Shown here one piece after another: positions 18,151-26,573 of a DNA stretch of 64,000 bases. A program made the position numbers and the translations under genes. Under the pieces are notes generated by a model that ran no database searches, was not told where the DNA came from, and saw only the letters and a program-made list of their open reading frames with translations. The DNA is taken from the NCBI RefSeq assembly GCF_030815485.1, contig NZ_JAUSWV010000002.1, forward strand, positions 8,060,001-8,124,000, written 5' to 3'. The stretch comes from Streptomyces rishiriensis (lineage in GTDB: Bacteria > Actinomycetota > Actinomycetes > Streptomycetales > Streptomycetaceae). Every line of letters begins with the position of its first letter. The stretch's first letter is position 1.

Positions 18151-18741
18151 ATGTCCGACCTGCAGACCCCGCACGCCGGGGACGACAAGTCCAAGGACGA
18201 CGACGTGGTCGCCCTGCTGATGCGTCAGCACGGTGACATCCGCAACCTCTTCGACGAGGTCGAGGCCACCGAGGGCGAGGAGCGCCGCGACGCCTTCCGC
18301 CGCCTGGTGCGCCTGCTGGCCGTCCACGAGACCGCCGAGGAGGAGGTCGTCCACCCCTTCGCCCGACGCGCGCTGTCGGGCGGCGAGAAGGTCGTCGAGG
18401 ACCGGCTCGCCGAGGAGAGGGCGGCCAAGGAGACCCTCGCGTCCCTCGACGACATGGACACCGACGACCCCAAGTTCATGCTCCAGTTGCTCAAGCTGCG
18501 CAAGGACGTCCAGGAACACGCCCGGGCCGAGGAACGCTACGAGTTCACCCACATCCGCCGCAGCACCGACGCCGCCAACCTCGCCGCGATGGCCAAGGCC
18601 GTCAAGGCTGCCGAGGCGATGGCGCCCACCCGGCCCCACCCGGGTGTCGAGTCCGGGGCGAAGAACATGGCCCTCGGTCCGGTCGCCGCCCTCATGGACC
18701 GCACCAAGGACGCCGTGCGCAAAGCCATGGGGAATGACTGA
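18151..18741 (+). CDS. Hemerythrin HHE-domain protein
   Basis: The 196-residue protein starts at ATG 18151 after GGGGAG. Helix 1 has LLMRQHGDIRNLFDEVE, helix 2 HETAEEEVVHPFARRAL and helix 4 EHARAEERYEF, giving the His/Glu set of a hemerythrin-like di-iron site. The C-terminal 45 residues are a low-complexity Ala/Pro/Lys tail. Bacterial HHE proteins bind O2, sense or scavenge NO/H2O2, or repair Fe-S clusters. Co-transcription with the ferritin-like gene suggests a shared di-iron or oxygen function. Confidence 0.8.
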   Translation: MSDLQTPHAGDDKSKDDDVVALLMRQHGDIRNLFDEVEATEGEERRDAFRRLVRLLAVHETAEEEVVHPFARRALSGGEKVVEDRLAEERAAKETLASLDDMDTDDPKFMLQLLKLRKDVQEHARAEERYEFTHIRRSTDAANLAAMAKAVKAAEAMAPTRPHPGVESGAKNMALGPVAALMDRTKDAVRKAMGND

Positions 18742-19202
18742 ACAACGCGATGAACGTCGGTCGGCCATGCGTGGTGTGCGGAACCGGCCGACCCGGACGC
18801 GGCGTGTGTCAGCGGCGGGGTGAGGGTGCCGGTGACGACGTTCGGCTCCCGCTGTTCGGCCGCCGACCGCCTCGGGGATCGCCGCCGGCGCTCCCACGAG
18901 GCGGACGGCGAGCGGCAGCCGACCGTTGGACCCCTTCTCCGCCTGCCCCGCGATCTCGTCCGCCGGCCGTGGAGTCCGTCGCTGCGGGCGGCGACACTGC
19001 TCGTGACGGGAACGGCCCGAGCGAGCCCGGCCAAGAGCCTCTGCGCCGGTCCGCCAGGCGTGACCTACGAGACGCGCGACCTGCGCCTCGGCGCACGGGC
19101 CAGGTAGCTCCGCGGGGGTACGCCTTCGACGTGCCGTACCGTCCTGCGGCGGGAGCCGGGGGCATCGCGGCTCATGAGTCCCGCCCTCTGGCCGGGCCCT
19201 TG
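18742..19202. other. Intergenic region between convergent genes, nothing recognised
   Basis: The hemerythrin and GNAT genes converge here. Frames crossing the 461 bases are arginine-rich shadows without motifs. No clear terminator hairpin was found by eye. Confidence 0.45.
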
Positions 19203-19748
19203 TCACATCGGGATCTCGAAGTGCACCGTGGCGACGCCCGGGCCGTGTTCGCCGGTGTCGCGTGCGTCGAAAACCTCCTTGGCCAGGCTTCGCCAGAAGG
19301 GCTCCGCGCCCTCGACATCGGCGTTGGTGTGGAGGTAGATGCGCTCGTAGCCGGGTGTGTCCGAGATGAAGTCGCAGGCAGTGGCGACCAGGATGCCGGC
19401 GAGCCCTCGGCGTCGGTGTTCGGGGCGGACGTAGACGCGGACGAGTTGTGCGGTGGTTCCGTCCGGGTAGCGGTCGGCGAGTCGGCGCGGGTGCGGTGGG
19501 TGGGCGGGTCCGCCGGCCCGAACCCCGGTGGTGGCGACCACCTCGCCGTCGTGGACGGCCACGAGCAGCAGTTGCCGTGGGTCGTCGAGGTAGGTGCCCT
19601 TGATGTCCACCACGTCCGGGTGCCATCGGGGCACGTATCCGTACCCGAACTCCTGGTAGAAGGTGTCGAGCATGACGCGGCGTGCGCCGTCGACATCGGC
19701 CGGTGTCGCGGGCCGCACGGTGTATCCGTGGGGTGCGGTCTGACGCAT
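19203..19748 (-). CDS. GNAT-family N-acetyltransferase next to Zur-like sites
   Basis: The start is the ATG at 19748 (MRQTAPHGYTVRPATPADVDGA) behind GGAGGAG; a longer frame lacks family resemblance. The 181-residue protein shows the acetyl-CoA loop RPEHRRRGLAGILV and the preceding strand LVRVYV. The substrate side contains FYQEFGYGYVPRWHPDV. It is divergent from the metallophore-like operon, and the palindrome TGAAAACGCTTTTCA is centred about 107 nt upstream of its start. It may therefore be co-regulated by metal and could acetylate the pathway product or a toxic intermediate. That link is inference. Confidence 0.75.
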   Translation of the reverse strand: MRQTAPHGYTVRPATPADVDGARRVMLDTFYQEFGYGYVPRWHPDVVDIKGTYLDDPRQLLLVAVHDGEVVATTGVRAGGPAHPPHPRRLADRYPDGTTAQLVRVYVRPEHRRRGLAGILVATACDFISDTPGYERIYLHTNADVEGAEPFWRSLAKEVFDARDTGEHGPGVATVHFEIPM

Positions 19749-19847
19749 GGAGGGCTCCTCCCCGTAGGGCGTGCGCCGAGCGCACGGCGGCACTGGCGGC
19801 CGGATCCGGAGTCGGGATCCGATCCGCGCCCCGCCATGGTAGCCAGA

Positions 19848-19862
19848 TGAAAACGCTTTTCA
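19848..19862. promoter_or_regulatory. Zur-like operator 1
   Basis: TGAAAACGCTTTTCA has perfect 6-bp arms (TGAAAA/TTTTCA) around a 3-nt centre. This matches the general actinobacterial Zur motif (TGAAAAtnaTTTTCA type) and stands out as AT-rich in a GC-rich genome. It lies between the divergent GNAT gene and the ATP-grasp operon, nearer the former. Confidence 0.55.
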
Positions 19863-20044
19863 AAAACGTCCCGCTTCTCGTGGCGGGTCGGCGCACCTGT
19901 CGACCGCAGGGACCGGGGCCGAGCCGCCCGGGTCGCCGGGTCCCGGGCCGGAGAGTGGGCGCTGCGGGGGAGAGGGTGCGCGGCAGGGCTCCGGGGTGCG
20001 GCAGGGGTGCGCCCCCCGGCGGGCTTCGACAAGGGGCTGGTAAA

Positions 20045-20059
20045 TGAAAATGGTTATCG
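20045..20059. promoter_or_regulatory. Zur-like operator 2
   Basis: TGAAAATGGTTATCG is a weaker match to the same 15-bp motif and lies about 100 nt before the ATP-grasp start, where a repressor would block the operon promoter. The AT-rich patch AAATGAAAATGGTTATCGG is otherwise unexplained. Confidence 0.5.
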
Positions 20060-20165
20060 GTAGCTTGTCGGTGCGTAAGGCCCGATCCCTCCCACCCGAG
20101 GGCTCTCCGGGCTGCCCTGACGTCTGAGCCCTGGCGTCTGAACCGCCGTTGTGAAAAGGGGAGTT

Positions 20166-21422
20166 GTGGCTCATCTGCTGATGGTCGAGAGCTGGGTCGG
20201 GTCGATGAGCAGACTGCTGCCACGGGCGATCCGGGAGGGCGGACACGAGTTCACGTTCCTCACCCGCGACCTGCATCACTACCTCCGCTCGGCGCCCGAG
20301 GGAGCGGCGCACCCGCTGCTCGACGCCCGCAATGTGATCACCGCCGACACCAACGACACCGACGACCTGCTGCCGCAGATCGAGCGGTTGCACGAGGTGC
20401 TGCGCTTCGACGGTGTGCTCACCTCCTGCGACTACTACCTGCCGATGGCGGCCCGGATCGCCGGGCGCCTGGGTCTGCCGGGTTCGGACCCCGAGGCGGT
20501 GGAGGCCGCCTGCCGCAAGGACGCCACCCGCCGTGTCCTCGCCGACGCGGGGGTGCCCGGACCGCGCTTCGCCGTGCATGAGGAGTGGGCCGACATCGCG
20601 CGGGCGGCGCGGGAGATCGGCTACCCGCTGGTCGTCAAGCCGGTCGACCTGTGCGCGGGCATGTACGTGCGGCGCATCGACGACGAGGCGCAACTCGCCC
20701 TGGCCGTAAGGGCACTGACCGATTTCCCGGTCAACGCGCGCGGACAGCGGAGGGTGCCCGCCGTCCTGCTGGAGGAGCTGCTGGACGGCCCCGAGGTGAG
20801 CGTCGAGACGGTGTCGCACGCGGGCGCGGTCCACGTGGTGGGCGTGACCGACAAGAGCATCGGCGGGGCGCCCGCGTTCATCGAGACCGGGCACATGTTC
20901 CCGGCCGCGCTGCCGCCCGCCGACACCGAAGCCGCCGAACAGACGGCTCTGGCCGCGCTCAAGGCGCTCGGGCTGGTGGACGGCGTGGTCGCGCACACCG
21001 AGGTCAAGCTGACCTCCGCCGGTCCGCGCGTGGTCGAGGTCAATCCGCGGCCCGCCGGCAACCGCATCACGGAGCTGGTCCGCCACGTGACCGGCGTCGA
21101 CCTGGCCGCGGCCTTCGTCGAGGTGTCCCTCGGCCGGGAGCCCGACCTTCGGGGCGGCGAGACCGCACTGCGCAGCGCGGCCATCGGCTTCCTCGTGCCG
21201 CAGGCGTCGGGCACGCTCGAGTCCCTGAGCGGCGGCGAACTCCGCGAGGCCCCAGGGGTGCTGGAGCTGCAGCTCGCCGAGCCCGGCACGCAGGTGAGGG
21301 CGGCGGGCAGCAACAACGAGTACCTCGGCCACGTCATGGTCGGCGACGCCGGGGGAGCGGGCGCCCGCGACCGTGTCGAGGTGCTGCTCGCGGAACTGCG
21401 GTCCGGGCTGGTGCTGCGATGA
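20166..21422 (+). CDS. ATP-grasp ligase, first gene of the candidate metallophore operon
   Basis: I prefer GTG 20166 (MAHLLMVESWVGSMSRLL), just after AAAAGGGGAG; GTG 20151 is an alternative lacking a ribosome site. The 418-residue protein has a pre-ATP-grasp Rossmann part (1-105), then the ATP-grasp core with YPLVVKPVDLCAG, AVLLEELLDGPEVSVE and the metal-binding EVNPRPAGNRITE. This is the carboxylate-amine ligase group used for dapdiamide- and carnosine-type amide bonds. It should join an amino-acid carboxylate to an amine via an acyl phosphate. Its stop overlaps the next start (ATGA). The substrates are unknown. Confidence 0.85.
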   Translation: MAHLLMVESWVGSMSRLLPRAIREGGHEFTFLTRDLHHYLRSAPEGAAHPLLDARNVITADTNDTDDLLPQIERLHEVLRFDGVLTSCDYYLPMAARIAGRLGLPGSDPEAVEAACRKDATRRVLADAGVPGPRFAVHEEWADIARAAREIGYPLVVKPVDLCAGMYVRRIDDEAQLALAVRALTDFPVNARGQRRVPAVLLEELLDGPEVSVETVSHAGAVHVVGVTDKSIGGAPAFIETGHMFPAALPPADTEAAEQTALAALKALGLVDGVVAHTEVKLTSAGPRVVEVNPRPAGNRITELVRHVTGVDLAAAFVEVSLGREPDLRGGETALRSAAIGFLVPQASGTLESLSGGELREAPGVLELQLAEPGTQVRAAGSNNEYLGHVMVGDAGGAGARDRVEVLLAELRSGLVLR

Positions 21423-22282
21423 CCGCCACGACGGGCATGTCCTGGACGCCGACGTTCGAGACGTTCGAGTCGTACGGCGAGCTGGTGGCACGCGTCCGCG
21501 CCGGTGAACTCGGCCCGGACCCGGCCACGCAGCGGATCGCCGTGGCCTTCACCACGCGGCAGGCGGTACGGCACGACGGGCGTGGCTCCGGCTATCGCAA
21601 CGAGGTTCTCAGCCTGCGGCTGGGCGGAGCCGTCGGCTCGTGCGCGGTCGAACCCGGGGCCCTGCCCGACGGCGCGATCGACGACTGTGTGGGCGCGGAC
21701 GTCGCGCAGCTGCTCGAGCATCCGCTGCTGCCGGTGCGCGTGGCCGCGCTGGACGCCTATCTGATGCACGTCACCGCGCACACTCCACGGAACGGGGCAC
21801 GGCCGGTCCCGCTCCCCGCCGGGACGTCGCTGGAGAAGTCCAGGGCCCGGGCGAAGGCCGTCGTAGAGCTGCTCGATCTGCCGGCGGGCGCCACCGTGCT
21901 GGTGGTCGGTGTCGTCAACTCGCTCCTGGAGGCGCTGCGTTCGCGAGGTCTGAGCTATGTGCCCTGCGACCTCAAGGGCGGGCTGACCGAGTGGGGCGAG
22001 ACGGTCGCCACCGACGCGGCGGCCGAGGCCGGTCGCTGTGACGCCCTGCTGGTGTCAGGGATGACGCTGGGGAACGGCACCTTCGAGCCGCTGCGGCAGC
22101 ATGCGCTGACGCACGGCAGGCAGCTGGTGATGTTCGCCCAGACCGGCAGCGCCGTGCTTCCTCGATTCCTCGGCCACGGGGTGAGCGCGGTCTGCGCCGA
22201 GCCGTACCCCTTCTTCTGGCTCGACGGCGGTGCCGGTGACGTGCACTGCTACGGCGGTCCGTGCCCGGAGGGCGGACGATGA
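21419..22282 (+). CDS. DUF364-type Rossmann-like protein (putative heavy-metal chelation family)
   Basis: The start ATG 21419 overlaps the ATP-grasp stop; M7 (MSWTPTFETF) is an alternative. The 287-residue protein has a DUF4213-like N-terminal part (35-120, ending LDAYLMHVTAHTPRNG) and a Rossmann-like C-terminal part beginning near 157 (ATVLVVGVVNSLLEALRS). The family-typical GMTLGNGTFEPL lies at 214-225. Cys183 and the C-terminal HCYGGPC pair (277, 282) could ligate metal. Relatives are annotated as putative heavy-metal-chelating proteins without proven chemistry. Its place between a ligase and a PLP enzyme suggests either a biosynthetic step or a metal-handling role. Both are inference. Confidence 0.7.
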   Translation: MTATTGMSWTPTFETFESYGELVARVRAGELGPDPATQRIAVAFTTRQAVRHDGRGSGYRNEVLSLRLGGAVGSCAVEPGALPDGAIDDCVGADVAQLLEHPLLPVRVAALDAYLMHVTAHTPRNGARPVPLPAGTSLEKSRARAKAVVELLDLPAGATVLVVGVVNSLLEALRSRGLSYVPCDLKGGLTEWGETVATDAAAEAGRCDALLVSGMTLGNGTFEPLRQHALTHGRQLVMFAQTGSAVLPRFLGHGVSAVCAEPYPFFWLDGGAGDVHCYGGPCPEGGR

Positions 22283-23409
22283 CCACGGCGGCCGTACGCC
22301 CCGTCGCCCGCCCGGAACTGCTCACGCTGCTGGGCCGCACGCCCCAGGTCCGCATCACCGCCGACCTGCCCGGCCCGCACCCCGGCTTCTGGGCGAAGCT
22401 CGAAGGGCTCGCGGCGGGCGGTATGAAGGCGCGGGCCGCCGTGTCGATGCTCCTGGGCGCCCGTGAGCGCGGCGAACTGCTGCCCGGCGCACCGGTGGTG
22501 GAGTCCACCTCGGGCACGCTGGGCATCGGCCTCGCCTTCGCGGGGCAGGCCCTCGGCCATCCCGTCGTGCTGGTCGGCGACAGTGAACTGGAAGCATCCA
22601 TGCGGCAGTTGCTGCGCGCCTACGGGGTGCGGTTGGACATCGTGGACCGCCCGGCGCCCGAGGGGGGCTGGCAGGCGGCGCGGCTCGCCAGGCTGCGGGA
22701 ACTGCTCGCCGTCCTGCCCGGTGCGTACTGGCCGGACCAGTACAACAACCCTGACAACAAGGCCGGTTACGCCTCGCTCGCCCTCGAACTCATCGCCGAC
22801 CTCGACCACTTGGACATCCTGGTGTGCAGTGTCGGCACCGGCGGCCACAGCGCGGGGATCATCGGCCCGCTGCGGCGGCGCTGGCCCGCGCTCCGGCTGA
22901 TCGGCGTCGACTCGACCGGTTCCACCATCTTCGGCCAGCCCGCCCGGCCCAGGCTGATGCGCGGCCTGGGCAGCAGCATCCACCCCCGTAACGTCGCCTA
23001 CGACGCGTTCGACGAGGTCCACTGGGTCGGCCCGGCCGAGGCCGTGGACAGCTGCCGCCGTCTGGCTCGTGGCAGTTTCGTCAGTGGCGGCTGGAGCACG
23101 GGCGCCGCTGCCCGCGTCGCCGCCTGGGCCGCCCAGGTCCACCGCGGCGCGGTCGTCGCCACCGTCTTCCCCGACGGCCCGCACCGTTACCTCGGCACCG
23201 TCTACGACGACGACTTCGCCGCGACCCACGGTCTCCACCCCGCCACGGCGGCCACCCGCCCGGTCGAGATCCCGGACCCCCGCGCCACCGAGGCCACCGG
23301 CTGGGTCCGCTGTACCCGCGTATCCGACCCGCTCGAGGCCGTCCCCGTTCCCTTCGAGGCCGTCCCCGACCCGCTCGAGGCCGTCCGCGGTCCGGAAGGG
23401 ACCTCGTGA
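22279..23409 (+). CDS. Cysteine-synthase-like PLP enzyme
   Basis: The start ATG 22279 overlaps the previous stop (ATGA). The 376-residue protein is a fold-type II PLP enzyme: K50 in GGMKARAA is the Schiff-base Lys, ESTSGTLGIG (75-84) is the substrate loop, GTGGHSAG (186-193) binds the phosphate, and WPDQYNNPDN (151-160) matches the family's QFENPAN block. Similar enzymes make diaminopropionate (SbnA-type) or other beta-substituted alanines. This would provide an amino-acid building block for the ATP-grasp ligase. The last 30 residues hold an unusual threefold repeat DPLEAV/PFEAV/DPLEAV. The beta-substitution role is inference. Confidence 0.82.
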   Translation: MTTAAVRPVARPELLTLLGRTPQVRITADLPGPHPGFWAKLEGLAAGGMKARAAVSMLLGARERGELLPGAPVVESTSGTLGIGLAFAGQALGHPVVLVGDSELEASMRQLLRAYGVRLDIVDRPAPEGGWQAARLARLRELLAVLPGAYWPDQYNNPDNKAGYASLALELIADLDHLDILVCSVGTGGHSAGIIGPLRRRWPALRLIGVDSTGSTIFGQPARPRLMRGLGSSIHPRNVAYDAFDEVHWVGPAEAVDSCRRLARGSFVSGGWSTGAAARVAAWAAQVHRGAVVATVFPDGPHRYLGTVYDDDFAATHGLHPATAATRPVEIPDPRATEATGWVRCTRVSDPLEAVPVPFEAVPDPLEAVRGPEGTS

Positions 23410-24464
23410 AAGCCGGCCTGCGCACCGTACGCCTCGAACTCGCCGAGCCGCTGCGCATCTCCCGTTCCACCATGTCCTTCCGCGACGCCGTGTGGCTGGC
23501 CGTCGAACACGACGGCGTCACCGGTCACGGAGAGGCCGTCACCAGCGTCTTCTACCGGCTCGACACCGAGACCCTGGAACGGCACCTGGCCGCCGTCGGC
23601 AAGGATCTCGCCCGCTTCCCCGACCCCGAGAGCGCCCTGGAGGCCCTGCGGACAGGCGATTCGGCCGGCGTCGACGTTCCCGCGGCCGTGACCGCCGCCG
23701 CCGAGGCCGCGTTGCTCGACCTCGTCGGCAAGCGCTCCGGCAGGCCCGTCCACAGGCTGCTCGGCACCGCCGCGCCGCCGGTCGCGGCCACCGCCCGCAC
23801 CATCGGCATCACCTCCCTCTCCCACGCGGCGGCGCAGGCCCGGTGTCTCGTGGCGAGCGGCTTCGAGGTCATCAAGGTCAAGGCGGGAACGCCCGACCCG
23901 GAGGACGACGTGGAGCGCGTGCGCGTCGTCCGCGACGCCGCGCCGCACGTCCGGCTGCTCCTCGACCCCAACGGGGCCTGGACCGCGGCGCAGGCCCGGG
24001 CGCTGCTGCCCCGGTTCGCCGACCTCGGCGTCGAGGCCGTCGAACAGCCCCTCGCGCCCGGTGACCCGGAGGCACTGGGGGCGCTGGCCGAACGCTCACC
24101 GCTGCCGGTCATCGCGGACGAGGACGCCGTGGACCTGGAAGACGTACGCCGCCTGGCCGGGCGCGTCCAGGGCGTCAACGTCAAGCTCGCCAAGTGCGGC
24201 GGGGTGCATGCCGCCCTGCGCATCGCCGAGGCGATCGACGGCAGCGGCACGGAGCTGATGCTGGGCTGCCTCACCGCCAGCAGCCTCGGCCTCGCGCCCG
24301 CCGTCCACCTCGCCGACCGGGCCCGCTGGGCCGACCTCGACGGACATCTGCTGCTCGCCCACGATCCGTGGACCGGAATCGGCGGCGGGGACGGTGTCGT
24401 ACACCCAAGTGGCCGCCCCGGCCTGGGGGTTCGCAAGGCCTGGGCGCCCGGGGACGTGGCGTGA
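23406..24464 (+). CDS. Dipeptide-epimerase-like enolase-superfamily enzyme
   Basis: GTG 23406 overlaps the previous stop (GTGA). The 352-residue protein has a capping domain and a TIM barrel with all muconate-lactonizing-enzyme-subgroup residues visible: K157 and K159 in VIKVKAG, metal ligands D187 (LLLDPNG), E213 (AVEQPL) and D238 (VIADED), and K263 in NVKLAKCGG. This arrangement fits L-Ala-D/L-Glu-type dipeptide epimerases, which invert an alpha-carbon in a dipeptide. In this operon it could set a D-centre in the ATP-grasp product. That would also protect the product from peptidases. Substrate is inference. Confidence 0.85.
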   Translation: MKAGLRTVRLELAEPLRISRSTMSFRDAVWLAVEHDGVTGHGEAVTSVFYRLDTETLERHLAAVGKDLARFPDPESALEALRTGDSAGVDVPAAVTAAAEAALLDLVGKRSGRPVHRLLGTAAPPVAATARTIGITSLSHAAAQARCLVASGFEVIKVKAGTPDPEDDVERVRVVRDAAPHVRLLLDPNGAWTAAQARALLPRFADLGVEAVEQPLAPGDPEALGALAERSPLPVIADEDAVDLEDVRRLAGRVQGVNVKLAKCGGVHAALRIAEAIDGSGTELMLGCLTASSLGLAPAVHLADRARWADLDGHLLLAHDPWTGIGGGDGVVHPSGRPGLGVRKAWAPGDVA

Positions 24465-24465
24465 G

Positions 24466-25710
24466 ATGCGCCGTTTTCCGCTCGCGGTTCAGCTCCTGCT
24501 GGTCAACCAGCTCGGCGTCAACACCGGCTTCTATCTCCTCGTCCCCTACCTCGCCACCCACCTGGGCCAGAACCTGGGCCTGTCGGCGGCCGTCGTCGGC
24601 ATCGTCCTCGGCGTGCGCAACCTCAGCCAGCAGGGGCTGTTCATCCTCGGCGGCTCCGCCGCCGACCGGCTCGGCGCTCGCGGTGTCGTCATCGCCGGCT
24701 GCGCCCTGCGCACCATCGGGTTCGCGCTGTTCGCGCTCGGCGACAGCGTGGCCGTGCTGCTCGCCGCCTCCGTGCTCAGCGGGCTCGCCGGGGCGCTGTT
24801 CAATCCCGCCGTGCGCACCTACATCGCCCAGGAGTCGGCCGACCACAGGGCCGAGGCGTTCGCCCTGTTCAACGTGTTCGCCACGACCGGCGCACTGATC
24901 GGGCCGCTGCTGGGGAGCGCACTGCTGCTCGTCGACTTCCGCACCTCGGCGCTGACGGCCGCCGGGATCTTCGCCGTCCTCACCGTCGCGCAGGCCCTGG
25001 TACTGCCGGCCCAGGAGGTGGAGCCGAGGAAGGCGACCGTGCTCGCGGACTGGCGTGAGGTCCTGGGCAACCGTGCCTTCCTCGCCTTCGCGCTCGCCAT
25101 GGTCGGCATGTTCACCCTGGAGAACCAGCTGTACCTGCTGTTGCCCGACGGCGCCCGGCGGGCCACCGGCTGGGAGGGCGCGGCCGGACTCGTCTTCGCC
25201 GTCGGCGCCCTCGCCAACCTGGCGCTGCAACTGCGCATCACCCGTGCCCTCAAGGAACGGGGGGACCGCGCGCGCTGGATCGGCACGGGCCTGGGACTCA
25301 TGGCCCTGGCCTTCCTGCCGCCCGCCGTGATCACGACGGGCTCCGGCGGCCCGGACGGTACCGCCGACGCGGCGCTGCGCGCGCTGCCCGTCCTCGTCGG
25401 CGCGCTGCTGCTCCACCTCGGGGTGATGATCGCCCAGCCGTTCGTGATGGAGCTGATCCCCGACTTCGGCCGGTCCGAGCTGACCGGCACCTACTTCGGC
25501 ATCTTCTACATGGTCTCCGGCGTCGCCGCGGCCATCGGCAACACCGTCGTCGGATGGGCCATGGACACCGGGGAGCGGGGCGACGCCGGCTGGCTGCCGT
25601 GGGCGTGCTGCGCCCTGTTCGGGCTCGCCTCCGCGCTGGGCGTGGCCTGGCTGCACCGGCTCGGCTCACTGCCGGTGCCGACGAAGTCCGCTGTAGCCGC
25701 GACGGTCTGA
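24466..25710 (+). CDS. MFS exporter
   Basis: ATG 24466 lies just after the epimerase stop; an in-frame GTG at 24394 would add 24 residues and overlap. The 414-residue protein has about twelve membrane helices. The loop after TM2-3 reads GGSAADRLGARGVVIAG, a good MFS motif A (GxLaDrxGrr). The pair VLSGLAGALFNPAVRTYIAQE is the TM4-5 area. In a pathway operon also encoding an importer, this protein most likely exports the finished metallophore, like CntE in the staphylopine system. That analogy is inference. Confidence 0.85.
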   Translation: MRRFPLAVQLLLVNQLGVNTGFYLLVPYLATHLGQNLGLSAAVVGIVLGVRNLSQQGLFILGGSAADRLGARGVVIAGCALRTIGFALFALGDSVAVLLAASVLSGLAGALFNPAVRTYIAQESADHRAEAFALFNVFATTGALIGPLLGSALLLVDFRTSALTAAGIFAVLTVAQALVLPAQEVEPRKATVLADWREVLGNRAFLAFALAMVGMFTLENQLYLLLPDGARRATGWEGAAGLVFAVGALANLALQLRITRALKERGDRARWIGTGLGLMALAFLPPAVITTGSGGPDGTADAALRALPVLVGALLLHLGVMIAQPFVMELIPDFGRSELTGTYFGIFYMVSGVAAAIGNTVVGWAMDTGERGDAGWLPWACCALFGLASALGVAWLHRLGSLPVPTKSAVAATV

Positions 25711-25724
25711 GAGGAAGGACAGGC

Positions 25725-26528
25725 ATGCCCCCCACCACTGCTGCGCGCAACCTGCTCACCGACAACCCCGAGCTGTACGAGGCCCGCTTCCCCGACCCCG
25801 ACCGGCTGGCCGCACGCTGGACGGAGGACTGCCTGCGGCGGCACGACGCCGGACCGCGCGTGCTGGACATCGGCTGCGGCACCGGACGTGACGCCGCCCA
25901 CCTTCACAGCGCCGGCCGCAGGGTGACCGGAGCGGACCTCTCCCCGACGATGCTCGCCCACGCCCGCCTCCACCACCCCGGGCCCGAGTACGTCTGCGCC
26001 GACCTGCACGGCTTCGACCTCGGGCGGGGCGCCTTCGACGCCGTCGTCTGCCTGGACAGCGCCCTGCTGTACTGCCACACCAACGACCAGCTCGACGCGT
26101 TCCTCTCCTCCTGCCGTCGGGCCCTGGCCCCCGGCGGGCTGCTGGTCGGGGAGATGCGCAACGGCGCGTACTTCCTCGGCCGTACCGACCTGCTGGACAC
26201 GCCCACGGTCGCATCCTTCGTCTGGCAGGGCACCGCCTACCGGTCCGCCACGACGCTCACCGTGGACCGTACGGCCCAACTCCTGCGGCGTACACGCGTA
26301 TGGACCGCCGACGACGGGTCGGCGCCGGTCGAGCAGCGTTCCGCGTGGCGGCTGCTGTTTCCGCAGGAGCTGCGTCACCTGCTGGCCGCGCACGGCTTCG
26401 AGGTGCTCGAACTCCACGACGGCGCCGGCCCGCGCACCGAGCCGCCGTGGCAGGAGGGCCGGCTGCCCGGCGAGGCCACGGACGCGGACCGGCTGCATGT
26501 CGTCGCACGCCTCACCACGACCCCCTGA
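25725..26528 (+). CDS. Class I SAM-dependent methyltransferase
   Basis: ATG 25725 follows GAGGAAGGA. The 267-residue protein has motif I VLDIGCGTGRDAA near residue 46, the acidic end of strand 2 (GADLSPTML), and motif IV (FDAVVCLDSALLY). It belongs to the UbiE/small-molecule group and lacks DNA- or rRNA-methyltransferase features. In the operon it probably tailors the product by N- or O-methylation. The acceptor is unknown. Confidence 0.85.
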   Translation: MPPTTAARNLLTDNPELYEARFPDPDRLAARWTEDCLRRHDAGPRVLDIGCGTGRDAAHLHSAGRRVTGADLSPTMLAHARLHHPGPEYVCADLHGFDLGRGAFDAVVCLDSALLYCHTNDQLDAFLSSCRRALAPGGLLVGEMRNGAYFLGRTDLLDTPTVASFVWQGTAYRSATTLTVDRTAQLLRRTRVWTADDGSAPVEQRSAWRLLFPQELRHLLAAHGFEVLELHDGAGPRTEPPWQEGRLPGEATDADRLHVVARLTTTP

Positions 26529-26573
26529 GCCTTCGCCCAACCCATGTCCCCACCACGCGACCCAAGGAATCCC

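Noticed and set aside
18930..19010. Possible CsbD-like small protein (ADEIAGQAEKGSN)
   Set aside because: The match is a few residues only, without start, ribosome site or the rest of the domain.
18052..20223. A 723-residue minus-strand open frame
   Set aside because: It is antisense to the ferritin-like and hemerythrin genes and overlaps the GNAT gene in another frame; no motif.
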